Of a stretch of 64,000 nt of DNA, positions 29,001 to 42,400 are shown in pieces; position 1 is the first letter of the stretch, and every line of letters begins with the position of its first letter. The translations under genes and the position numbers were made by a program. Source of the stretch: Syngnathus acus (Eukaryota > Chordata > Actinopteri > Syngnathiformes > Syngnathidae); NCBI RefSeq assembly GCF_901709675.1, contig NC_051097.1, positions 4,741,039-4,805,038 of the forward strand, in the 5' to 3' direction. Below the pieces are notes generated by a model. The model was not told the origin of the DNA. It ran no database searches and saw only the letters and a program-made list of their open reading frames with translations.

Positions 29001-32000
29001 GGCCGCTGCCTCCACCGTTTATTGTCGCTCCGACTCTGCCTCTGTTTTGATGTCAGTCATGCTTCCAGCTGCTTCCACGCCATCGTGCCCGATGTCCTAG
29101 GAAGACAAAAGGCTTCACTCCTGGGCCTGACGCCAGCCAGGTTGCCCCCCGCTCTCTTTCCCTGCCGGACCCCTGACGTTTTCTGATTCAGATGGAATCT
29201 TCTTTTTTGTTGTTGTTTAATCTTCTGCATTTCCATGGAGACCGCAGCCGGGAGACTACACCATGTACTCTGGGCTTTGCCCAAAACTTGTCAGAAAAGG
29301 ATGTGTGTAATTTTCTTTTGTCAGTGTGCACGGCATTTGGCTGCATCTGAACTTTACAAGTGCCAAGTATTTTGAACTTAACATTTCTGCAACCCACTTT
29401 TGCCTGTAATATTTTTTCTTGGTGATCGTGTAGTTCGTTCTGCCCGACAATAAAGTTGGATTAGTTAGAGGATAATTAAGTTTTTTGACAAACAGGGGAC
29501 AGCTAGTTGGCTAGTTAGTGACGTGTGGAAACTATTTGGATAGTTGTCTTCGTTCCCATCAAAGGCAAGGCATTGAAATAAGCATTGAAATAACTCCTAT
29601 ATATATATATATATATATAATAAGGCATCAAAAATAAGTCATAATATATTCTTAGAACTAATCTTTATTTTTCTGCCAATGTGAGAGCATGTGCTGATAC
29701 AGAACATTTGAAAAAAAGAGCCTGAAAATATTCTTGCCTGTGGTAGGTTATATGCAGTTCCCTTGTGACTGTGCAGGATTGTACATAGTTTGTGAAGTAT
29801 GAGGAATAACATGTATTGGGCCACATTATGAAAATACTGACAGACTATTTAAAATAGTTTTTGTTTATTTACATCATTTATATGTATTAATAGACTACTG
29901 GAAATGCAAAAAAAAAAAAAATCTGTTTATCTAATCAAGTGTTTGGTGAGGTGATACAATCCCATCTCAGTCAATTAATGGAGACGTGACCGAAAAGGGC
30001 GTGGCACTCGGAAAAGATGGCTTGAATGGATTTGCCTTATCTTTGGGAAGTCAACTAGGAACTTTGTAAGAAGAGGCAAACAAAGTGACGCGACGAGCTG
30101 TAAACACAGAAACGGAATAGGCATCGAGGGAAAAATCCACATTGTGGCCAGCGTGCTGAATGCAGCCTTTATTGAGCATTAGTTAAAAGGGACACATGAG
30201 GCGGGAGTCTCCTGTAACCATGGAAACCCTCCCAGGAGCTCTGTGACGGACGGATAATAGAGTGAGAGAGGAGTTCCTTTTCTCTTCTTCAGCCCTCCCT
30301 CCTCTTCCCTCCCTCTCACTTGTTCTCCCTTGCACTCCTCTCTTGGGCACTTTTGTGAGATCCTCGCATCTTGTGGGATTTTACCAAAGTCTGCGTTGAG
30401 AAGTTCAAGTCACAGTCCTTGCTGGACAGTGCTCACATCAATTACCCTCCCCTTATCTGAGACGCTTTTTTTTTTTATGGACTCTCAGAACTGTTTTAGG
30501 GACTTTTGCATCCAAAGGTGGTTTTGTGGCAGCTGAAATGTGCTCCAAAGGCACAGTGTCAGCCCGTGATTCCTTTGTCTACATTTCAGAGGCCGTGCTG
30601 TCGAACCATGGTGCTGCCCCTGAGACACAGCAACCTGAGAATATGCAATGCTTAACGGTGAGTAGCGCCCCTCTTTTCATTTACGTTTTCGAATGCGTGC
30701 ATAGTCACAGCTGATAGGACTGATGACCTCTTAGAGGGGTCGGTATTCAAGAAACTCATCATGCATAAACACGCCCTCACTAAGTTAGCGGCTGTGTTAA
30801 GTTCCATGTCACACATTCCCGGACCATGGCAACTAATTGAATTCAGTCTTTAGGGGTTGAATGGTGAATGGGGCAGAAATAACAAGAAAAAAAAAAAATG
30901 AAATGGAAAAAATGTTCCCATGACGATGTATGTCAAGATGCCTGTTTGCATGTGACTCGAATGTGAAGCGAAATGATGGCTTGTCATGAAACAAGCTGAA
31001 TTGTTTACCTGACAAGGCTGTTGCAGAAATGCAAGTCCCTTTTCGTTTGAATTTAAAAAAAAAAAGTTTCTGTACATGTAATGTAACGAGGATGCTAGGC
31101 CGGTCCTCTGTTTATGACAGCCTATTGACTAATTCATGCTCACGTGTCACGTGACCGCCATACTTACTGTTTACTGTTTTTCATCTGCTTGTTTAATAGC
31201 CTAGAAATATTTTTCATGTACAAATATTTACTCTATTTCTGACTTAACTACTTTCTTTGTGTAGATTAGTGATTTCCAAGTTCCGACGCAACTCTGTTGT
31301 AAACTGAAGGTAGTTGATGATGCCGCTACATTTGGCAAACTGTTAAAAAATGCTCACTGTATGAGTGTCTCGGTTGCACAACAATAGAGACAATGAATGA
31401 ATGAATGAATGATTAAACTCTAGCAGCAATATTCATACCATCATGTTTGAGTGGAGACGCTGCCTTCTCCTGGCCTCCCTCATTTGCCCTCTTATGTATA
31501 TCTCATCGTGAATCAGAGCAACAGATGATTGTGACGTTTGTGTCGGGACAGTCTCACGGGAGAGTGGAAGGAGGGGCAAAGTACATGCATGGGCTAAATT
31601 TGAGGGCAATGGAAAATCTTTTGAGACTTTCATCTTTTTCGCTATCACTGTGCCCTTGGTCCTCCCTTCATACAGCTCATCATCCTTCTGGGCTTTTTAT
31701 ACTGATGACGCATGAGTTTTTCATGGATTTACCCAAGGCTCATTGAGGGCTTTGGACACTTGAAGTGTTGGCCACTTGATGTGTTCTATAAAATCACAAG
31801 GTTATTCAAAGAATATTACAACTATATTCAGTATTTTGAGTCTTGTTTGTGATGTGTTTATGCACATTAAATTGAATCAAAAGTAGAGAAAAAATATTTT
31901 GGATTTTCCTCCAGCCCTGTTGGCTGTAGTAATAATGCAAATGGACTGTACACAGCCCATGTAATAACAAATAATAAATATAATAACACAACACATACAG

Positions 32001-35000
32001 GGTATCTCCTTACATGATGCTACAATTGATCGAAGCAGCAGAGTCATGATGAACATTATCAGCCATTGCACTCCCCTTGTTACCGCAATCCCCTGCATCC
32101 CTTTGCTTGTCGGCGAGCATTAGCTCCTGATCTGTCACTGTGCTAATGGCTTTGACACATCTGTCTGTTGGCCATGTATCACAAAGAAGGGCGAGGTTGG
32201 CTGTGAAGCAAGAGTTTGGATATTCCTCGAACGACCAAGATTGTTTTGATATTATTGGGGGTGCACATCTCCAATATGTGTCAGGGTCTCATTCTTTTAA
32301 TCTAGCGCTATTTTCCAATTTTGCTTCCTTCAAGTAAGCATAGCACAAGTGGGATACCTAGTCACCCTTTAAGCGAGTTGTCATTTCTTGTCCTTGACGA
32401 AGATCCCAGAGCAGATGTATACTGGCCATGTGTGTGTAACAGTACGTGCAGAATGTGTGTGTTTACTAGAAGCAGCCAAATTCAATTCAATTATATACAG
32501 TTCATTTGTAATTGATTTTGGATGATGGATTGCCTGCTATCTGCCTATAGCCACAATTGTGTGAGTTCTCTGTGTATTATCTCTTTTCTGGTTATTGTCC
32601 AATATTAGAACAGTTAACTCTAACACTGTTCGATTTGTTTGTTGTTGCTTAATGGAAAATATGTATGGTGAAACATTAATATTTTTCCCATCGGAAATAA
32701 TGGAAACTGCTCATCATGGTGATATTTACTGCACAAGCAATGTTTAAGTATGATTTGAAAATGTTTCTGTTATTTAAGTGTAAAAATAAGACAATTGCTG
32801 AAATTGTAATATATTAAAAAAACTAAAATATTAATAATATTAAATTGAAAAAGTAATTAAAACAACTAAACATACTTTTTAATGGCAAATGAGACTGGTA
32901 TGAAATGCATGTTCAGACACATTTTTGCATTGTTTTTGCAAAAAGTGTAAAAAGCTCTTGCCACAGTGGCTTGACTGTAACTTCACAATCTTCATATTTT
33001 TTCTCTAAAATTGAGATCTTGTTAGAATTTTTGCAAATTATGAGTTACTTTTTTGCCAATGTCTTATTTATAGACAAAACTAAAATGTGAGCCATTTTTT
33101 ATTTTGTGTAGTTCACAAATGAGTAGTTGATGCATAAAAAAAATTACCACTATACCTCCTCATTGCATTTATTAATAATCTTATTTACCACCCAAGAGTA
33201 ACATTAACCAAAGTTAGCCACTGAAAATATGATCAATAAAACTAGTTATCTGTTCAAAAATTGTGATGAAGCGTAATGCGTCTCACAAGTAAGAATTTGT
33301 TGCTTGACTTAATTGTCACACTCATCGTATTGTCCCTTATATTTTTGCATGGATTCCAAATTTTAGGAGTTTTGTATTGCAGTTTTTTGGGGAGTGTATG
33401 TTTGTGTGTGCAGATGGGCTTCGCCATTGCTTTGCAAAAAATGGCACAAAAGTGTAAAAAGAAATTAACTACTGTAAAATATACAGTCAATAAAACATCA
33501 CATTTTCATAACATCATGAAGATGTCTGCCAGCTTTAAGAATATGACCATGACCGAAGTAGCTCGTAGCTATTAAACAGCTCATGCTGCTAATCAGTCGA
33601 CCCGACTTAATGGACTTCCTATTCATCAGTTCACCATTTTCTATGGTGCTGGCCTCATTAAGGTCCTGGGTGAGCTGGAGCCGAGCCCAGTTGACTTGGT
33701 GTAAGGGACGGGAACCACCTTGGACTGGTCTCCAGCCAAACAGCTATTCACACTCACATTCATAGTGCAGGGAGAACAAACTCCTCAACAGAAGCCTAAA
33801 ACTCAGAACTATGAGGCAGATTTGCGAATCACTCTGCTGATCTTTCTTCTTTTTTGTTTAGGTTTAACAATCCAATCTGACAGCAAGCGCTTTGGTGTTT
33901 TTTTTTTTTTTTGGCAATATCTTCCACTTGGACAGTTGGCTCACATCCTTCTCACTTGGAACAATGTGACCTTCAAAATGTTGGAACTGCCGTGTTGGTT
34001 TGAATGCTTGTGAGCACGCCGCCTCCTTTGATAGCTACTTTTTTTTTTTTTTTTTACATCCGGGAGAGCGTGAACCCACACCACTAAAGACCAGATTGGC
34101 CTCATCTGGCCGGCAGACAAGCATTTCAATCTCTTCTCCCCTGAGACATGCTTTTCTTCTCGCCCTCTAATCCGTCCTTCTGCCCATTTAGAGGTGAACA
34201 GCGCCGCGTGAAAGCAAGACAAAAGTGTTTTTTGTGTGCTTGACGTGGTAACCCTAGCCCCTTTTCAAAAAAGCAAACAGGGAAAAGCTGCCATTACCTC
34301 CACTATAAGGGGATCTTAAGAAAATGGGCCCTCCGCAGCTTCTTTATTAGCGCTTTGGGGAACGTTCTCTCCCTTTTTTCTGTTCCTTCCCTGTCAGTGT
34401 TTCATTCCACGAGACGGCCAATGCCAGCGATAGACATGTAAAGATACAAACCGTTAATTAAAGGGATTTGTTCCTGCTCACACTAGTCGCTGTCTTGTAT
34501 GTGTGGATATCTGACAAGGGGACATTCACAACCATACACGAACATTTTGTGATTCATTAGCCAAAGGAGAGCCTTGATGACTAACTTGGGCACAGAGTTG
34601 GATACAGATACAGATGCAGAATGATAAATTAATTTTTGCTGTGAGAATCTTACAGTTCACCTCGCTTCGTTTCAAAATGGCACCTTTCGTATATTCGTGT
34701 GGTCTTTTACGAAAGAGGAAGTGGCTTAGTTACTTAAAAGCAGAAGAATGTGTAGATTTTAATTGATGTACATATATAGTAAGTTTAGTTAACATATGAT
34801 TTAAAAATGTAAAATAAGAATGTTGCTTGAAAAGTATTTAAAACTTAAGTAAAAGTTACATTCAAATCTCAAAAGTCCAGCTATCGTCGCTTTTTTTTCC
34901 CCTTCAACATTTGAAAAAGGAGGGACAACAAGGGATGTTCAGAGAAAACGATTATGACAAGTGATGTTATGCACTGGTTTGTTTATTTTAGCAAAGAAGT

Positions 35001-36374
35001 CAGTAAGATTGATCAAAAATGAAACGGACAGGATTTCCTGTCTTTGTCATTCAAGTCCACGACTTTTCAACAACTTATTAATCGTGTTTAATTTATTTTC
35101 ACATCTGTAAAGCAGTTAGGATAGCATTATCTTTCCAACTTATTTTATGACAACACTTTGACCCCGAAACATTTTTGTTACGAATATTTCCAGTTGGTGA
35201 AAAAAGTTTCGAGATACTAATAATTTAGTCTAACTAGCTGCCAATATTTCTTGTCTGTTTTTTTAATGTCAGATTACCACCACTTTCCCATGGGTGTCGA
35301 TATTAAAAACAAAAATACAAGTGGTGTTTGGATAACTGGCAGAGGAGGAGGAGCGATTGTCATGGATTCGCAGAGCTGTGAATTTCCGCACAATTTGGTC
35401 GACAGGGGAGGGGGTGGGGGCTTGAAAGGAAAAGCAGAGGAAATATGGAAGGTGAAAACATAACAAACAAGTCTGGATAAAGGTTGAGGGAAGTGTGGAC
35501 GCACTTGCGTCACAGTCCTTTGCCCACAAGTGGTGCTCGCTTGCATTTTTTGATTACGTGAAAAAAAAAATCATTCAATCTCATTCACACACTTGTTGCT
35601 CTGACATTCATTGCAACTTTGTGTGTGTGTGTGTATCTGTAAAAGTCATCTGCGGCACCTATGAGAAGCTCATAGTGTGGACACAGGAAGCAAACGGGCC
35701 TTATCGCGGGCAGACACTCAAATCTATGCGGGCCGTGGAGGTTGGCGAGGTATGCGTGGGTCCATGTGTGCGTCTATGTGTGTGTATGTGTGTGTTAATG
35801 GGGGGTTCAGTGCTGCTGGTGGTGGTGGGAGGAACTTCCTCCTATTCTTCTGCTGCTGAAGAGTTCCCATGAGCGCTCCTGCCAGCAGCGACAGTGGCCC
35901 GAGCACAAGTCTCGACTCCGCGTCGCCGGTGGTCCATGCAAGCCGAGCTCAGGAGGCCACAAAGCACCAATCTGGAAGAAGACTGAAGAAGATCACCACC
36001 TTGATGACATCATTACCACCAATCGTGAATGGAAGATAGCTCAGCAAACTGAGCGACAAACTTCCTGGGAATCTGACTTTTGCTGCACAAAAAGAATTCC
36101 GAGCGACGTGAGGCTGAGATGATCCACAACACGCTCAAGTCCCAGCAGGAGGAAGAGGAGGCGGCGCCAATTCCCGCCCGTACGCACTCGGCCGCACAGA
36201 GGCGGCTATGGAGGTACTCGGGCTGCAAGGGCGCCGGGCGACCTGAGAGCCAGCGCCGCAGCGTGTGCGTTCTTTCGGCCGACTTGAACGGGACGGCGGG
36301 AGGAAGAGGAGGAGGGGGCGTGATGCACACCATTCACGGGTTGTGTCACCTCTGCATCGGATGTAGACTACCAC

Positions 36375-36412
<38 letters not shown>

Positions 36413-39400
36413 GTGTGTCAGACATCAAAATAGATCAAAACAGAGCGCCTCAGGGTACAGCTCTGATACAAGATGAGTATAAAAAACCCAACATCTCAAC
36501 TAGGATTTACATGATCAGGATTTTGGAGCCAATCACTGATCAGAGTTTCCCGAAAAATATGAAAAAAAAAGTAAATCTTATTTGCCCCAATCCCTGCTAT
36601 TGTTAACAATTTTAAATGATCACTTTACTGGGGAGCTATTTTTGTGGTCCTTGGGGTCTACCTAATTACGTTGGTCTTGGAACGAAGTTATCCCCCCCCC
36701 ACCCACCAGTCATCTTGAGAACGCTACACAGTATGAGAGCAACTAAGCACACCCCTGCGAATGTATTTATATATTTCTCTATATATTTATAGTCTGTGTG
36801 TGGTCATCAGTTAAAATGTATACCCTTTGGGATGTTAGCTGTGTAAGAGTCAGACCATAAGAAATATTTCTCATAACTTTTACACAACTGTAAGTCACAA
36901 TTAAAAAAAATAAAATAATGTAGCCTTGTGGATACATATCGGCAGCTTTGAAAGACACAATCAGACATAATGTTTGTAGACTAGTATCCGTAATGTCATG
37001 TGTGGCCAAGAAAACCTTAGCACCAAAATACATAACGCCATTAGTTCTGTGTGCGTGTGGCGCTCCACTCACTGAACATACTGACCCAGATAACATTGTC
37101 TTACCCAAGAGGAAGAGGAAAATGACTAGTTAAGCAGGAGATGTGAGTGATGTGTGATTTCCAATCCAACCCAAAGCATGGAGGATCTCACTAATGATAC
37201 ACACGTAACGCTGTCACAATGAAGACAAGCGGTGTATTGCAATTAGCGACTGTGCCTCTCCATGCTCAGTGAAAGGCGGTGCACTGAGGGATGAATGCTA
37301 AAAAGAGGAACACTCCAGAGCTCATGCATGAACACATATGAGCCTGTCTTAAAGTGTACAAGATATGTTTAAACCCATGGTTTGCATCCATTCATATTTC
37401 CAGTGTCCATTTTGCTGAAATATTAATCCCTCCGCTCATATATTTTAAATGAACACTGGAAGAAACTTTTATTTTTACTTTTGTTGTCAGCTCACATTAT
37501 GATTTTATTCTTGCACTGCAGTATTTATTTACCTGAATATACGAGTATAGTTGAACTGTGCTTAGCTATATAGTGAAAGCTCTTATTTGTTTGGATTTGT
37601 AATCAGTACTTTCCACAGAAAACAGTGGAAAGGAATATGTTGGGGTCGGTCACGCTTTGACCATCATAGTGGGCAGGTTGATATTTTAATCATTTTAATA
37701 ATTGCAGAAGTCTATGAATAGGTAAACTGCACTGCAATGGCTAACTTAATAGCACCTAATTTGTCATTATTACTTTTTAATGTCCAATTATGTCACTTGC
37801 CACTTCCAAGAACTTTTATTTTTATTTTTTTTACCTACAATATATGCGCATATATTCTGTATGTTATTTGAGATGCTTCAAAATGTCTTGCTTCTGTCAG
37901 TCAGATTTTTGTTTTTGTTTTTTTTGCGATTGCTGAGTCACAACAATTTGCCCCGTTACTTACCCGTTTCTTTGCCGTCTTTCTCGTGAATTTGCAATTG
38001 CGTCTGACGTTTTAGGGTCATTGCAAGCTTCAGGGCCCCTGAATAGTTCCATTATGCCACTGAATACTTTTGTTGAGAATACATTTTGTTTTTGCTAATC
38101 TCCCCTTTTATATATCAATTTTATTTAACCCTAGCGGTCACTTTTGATTGTGGCTGACCTTGGTGGAAAGGTTCTGAATTGGACGTGGACTGACTTTGAT
38201 GATTCTGGGTCAGATTTAGTCACTCCTGATATTGGCTGGATCTCTGGATGTTTCCTTTCCTCTCTCCACCCGGGGGTAAATCTGTCACACCACCTCCAGT
38301 CAGTTCAAACAACACATTGTGGACAAGAAAAGAAGCCGCCTCAAGCCTAAATGTGCAGCATGCATTCAGCAGATAAATCACAAGTTTGACATCTAAAAAG
38401 AAGACGCAGAAACCTCGGACAGCAAACAACTCACGCTATCTCCGGTATTTTTGTATTCAAAGTGTCAAAATGGGACGTATGGCTATCAAATGAATTTGAA
38501 GCCTGTCAGAAATGTGATTGAGTTGAAAATTGGCAGCGGGTACATGGAACTGCAACGTTGTAAACGACCTTGGCGAAGACAATTTGAAACTCGTATTGTT
38601 TCGGCCAAACTTCGACAATCAATTTCCATCCTAGTATTTTCAGTCAATGAATTTCCACATATCGGTCTTTTATGAGGGCGACACATTTGGCATATGAATG
38701 GGAGCCGGGTTACCTGACAATGCCTCACGAGGCAAGGCATTCCTCCGCCGGCGGTGGTGAACAAAGAAAGTCAGTCTTCCCTCTGTGGGAGTTGTTTTTC
38801 TCACCAGCTCAGCTAATTGGCTTCCTCAGGAAAACTGCCGTCAAGACAGTTCACATAGGAAGCGGACTTCGAAAACAAATCGGCTTAATTACTCCTGGTT
38901 TCCTTGCCAGTCCGCTACTTTCATATCCTCCGCTTGGTTGTTGAGTGCAAATAAGGCCATGCAAAGCCAAACTGATGATCTGCTTGTGTCTTTGTGTTGC
39001 AGGTGACCATCCTTCGAGGAAAGGATGGATACGGATTCACCATCTGCTCTGATTCGCCTGTGAGGGTGCAGGCTGTTGATCCAGGCAAGAATGTCGAAAC
39101 AATACAAAGCCATGTTTCTACCAAGCAGTATAGTTTAGGTTCTGGTATGAGTTGGAATATTTTATCCTGATTGGCTGATGTTTCCTATTTATATTTAGTA
39201 GAACAAAGAATAGGATTGCACGCAAATCGTGGCAACCTAAGATTTCAGATTGTCTTTTTGCAGACAGCGAGCGTATTGTGATATAGATAAATTCAGCTCC
39301 ACTGTGTCTTGTGCACTGGCGGAGCTAGAGGGTGGCTCAGAGGGGCACCGGCCTCCTCCTAAAGTATGCTTGGACCTCTCCAGGTGCCAGGCCAGATAAT

Positions 39401-42400
39401 TAACTTTTGGGTATTTTCAGTTTCCCCCAAAATATTTCTCACATTTTCCCTGTTCTCTGTAAAGAACATGTTTATCAGCATTTTCTGAAGAGTGTTTGGG
39501 GTTTGTAAAGAAATTTTACCTCGTATAGATGTTCACTTTAGCTTGCTATGGTACAGTCTGGAACAGTGAACCATGATTTTCCTTGCTTTTACACTGTGAA
39601 ACAAAAAAGAGGAAAATACAGTAATCAATGGAAGGCATCCAAAATGTGGCCTTTGCACATGGTGAGAAGACCATGAGTGAGAATACATCAACACCCGCAC
39701 CCTTGGGTGTCAAATTCACTGATGTGCTTTGGTTTCCAAAAACTGGTACCATAACGATGTGTAGTTTTGGTAACCTTGGCAAATTTGTAAAATGGAGTGA
39801 TAGTGGAAACTAATTTAACTGCTCCTTGTAAAATCGCACATTGCCATTCATTATTATTACCCATAACCAGTTCGCTTTACTATCTGCTTCTATTTTCACT
39901 CACTTTGGTGCATTTAAACAGCCTCTTTTTCACCATATTGCACCTATTTCCCAATTATCGATCCACTTTTGAAGCCTGATGAATAATTCTCCCTGTCATA
40001 AAAAAATAATGTCACCTGTGGCCTTCTGTTTTCCATCTTTTCGCTTTGAGGATTGCTGCGAGGATCAAGCCAAGCAGCGGGGTGTCGCCGTTAATAGGGG
40101 GAACCCGCATCCATTTTCTCCTTGAATCGAATAAACAAGCTTTAAAAAAAAAATCGTATACCTTGAGTGACGTGTCTTTGTTGTGTTTTTTGTGGCAGGA
40201 GGCCCTGCGGACCAGGCGGGTCTACAGCACCTGGATACGCTTTTGCAGCTCAATGGTCAGCCCGTGGAGCAGTGGAAATGTGCGGACTTGGCTCATGCCA
40301 TTAGGTAAGACCACCCGCCATCTTGTTTACTTTGAATAGTATCCCAAATCTGTATGATTCTTACTTTGACAACGAATAGAGACCGTGATAGCATTGGTGG
40401 AAAATTGATATTGAGCTATGTCATCTCCAGCACTTTGGGATTATTTTTATTCACAATCAACAGCGTTCTTTCGCTAATAATTCATGCAATTCTGTCATGT
40501 GACCACAGAAACAGTGCAAATGAGATCACAGTTGTGGTGTGGCGCAGCGGGCCCTCAGCCAAGCCCAACTTTGAGGGTCTCATCCACCGACCCTCTTACA
40601 AGCAGCCCATTCCCAACTACGACACGCCTTCGCCACCCGCCCGCCGGCGCACCCCGGACTTGGGCACCGGTCGAAACCCGCCGGCTATCCCTCCGCTCCC
40701 GGCGCACCACCGCACCACGGCCTCCCGGAGGCTTCTAGTCAACGGCTCGGACGGCGTCGCAGGCGGCAGCGTGGGCGTGGGCACCCTGAGGTGGGGCGCC
40801 CAGGGCGGCTCGGCTGAGGAGCTGGACGGCAGGCCGCGGCACCTCCAGCATCCTCACACCGCCACGCTGAAGGGAACCAGGGTGAAGGCATCCAACGGCG
40901 ACAGCTACATCATCCTGGCCCCCTTCAACCCCGGAAGCCAGGTACCGCAGACCGGTGGTGGGCTACATCTACATCATCTCCTCCGTCCTCCTCATCCTCA
41001 CCACGGTCACATGATGGCTCATGCTAGATATGTCTCCCTACCCTTCATCCCTGGTGCTAATTGATAGTGACTTTACACAAGGGCTTCCTTCAATGTTCCT
41101 TTTATTGTGAACGCAGGAAGTGCCGTCAGACGACAATAAAGCACTTAGTCCGCCATCCTAATGTCCGGCCATACAAAGACATCTGGTAAACAAAGCATAT
41201 GTTTATTAATTGCATCATTTATCGCACAGGTATCCTGATTATTTGGACCATGTTTAATGCAACAGTTCATGGATGACACATGGGGATATTTCCAGAATTG
41301 TGTACACTATGTACTGATGGTTGCATCTAGTGGTTGCATCAATAAAGAAAACTTGTTTTCAAAAGCAATGAGTTTCAAATGAGTTCCTTAGTTAATAACA
41401 GTCTAATTACACATTACTAACGCATTTTTGTGTGAGCGCAACTAACCGGCCTAACATTTCTTTAATACCCATAACTACTTTATAATCATCAAATCACCCC
41501 CTTGTGTCTCATTGAGCTGAAGTGGATCGTGTGAAAATGTCTCTGTGTGATAACACATTTGACTCAAAGTCAAACAGGAGATGATTCAGAGAATAAGAAT
41601 GAATGATAATCATAGGTTCATTGTACAATACCAAGTGTTAAGCATTTAAGTAGTTACCATTGTCTACATGTGCAGGCTAAATTTACTTTGAAAGGACTGC
41701 TGGCAACACAAACAATGCTTTCATGTTATCTCTCCGCAAAGTGACGACATGACAACATTTACAGTACATGTCATGTTATGATGAAATCCTACATTAGTGA
41801 TTTTATTTTAGTGTGAAACGAGTGTAATGTACCATTTTTTTCTGCTTTCAGATCTTGAGGCCAGTTTATCAGGAGGATCAAGGAACGTTAGGTAAGACAG
41901 ATGTACATCTTGTTCCTTGTTTTATTTGTTTTTATTTCTTTTTATTAGTTTAGAATGAAACAGCTTAATAATTACGTTAATTGAAGTAGTCTGTAAACTA
42001 ACACCAAACATGTTTAGAAAAATACACACTCAGAAAGATGAAGCTGTGAAAACTGAGATAGGCTAACCATCAGCACCTCATTTAATTGCTTAGAGTGTGA
42101 AAGATTTAATCAAATATGCTTTTGTCACTATCCTAATCAAATGAACATTTTTCACTCTGAATTTATTGTCATCTTTATCATTTTGTCTTTTAGCCAGCAG
42201 GTTGTACAGCACGCGGCAAACCTCTGGGGCCTCAAACCCGGCCGCTGGTTCCGCTGGTGGCGTTGGAACCTTGTCATCCGGTCCAAGCGGAGGCGGTCCT
42301 TTCTCCAGTCGCTCTGGCTTCCTGCGTCGCTCCAACAATAGCAAGACATCAAAAAACACCTCCACCGGTACCGGCGTGCCCAACTACCCTCAGCAGAGTG

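Larger units (their letters stand above)
23431..35645 (+). other. rgs3 12-kb intron between C2 and linker exons
   Basis: Mostly AT-rich intron. It contains a GC-richer patch at 24100-24200, the MITE at 25806-26474, a TA microsatellite near 29599-29618, the candidate first exon at 30538-30657 and a dispersed repeat at 33610-33790. No other gene is recognised on either strand. Confidence 0.6.

Noticed and set aside
35269-35546. Two overlapping minus-strand frames of about 90 codons
   Set aside because: No similarity, no splice context; chance openings in a purine-rich tract.
40484-40738. 84-codon Pro/Arg-rich plus-strand frame
   Set aside because: Alternative frame of the GC-rich rgs3 linker exon.
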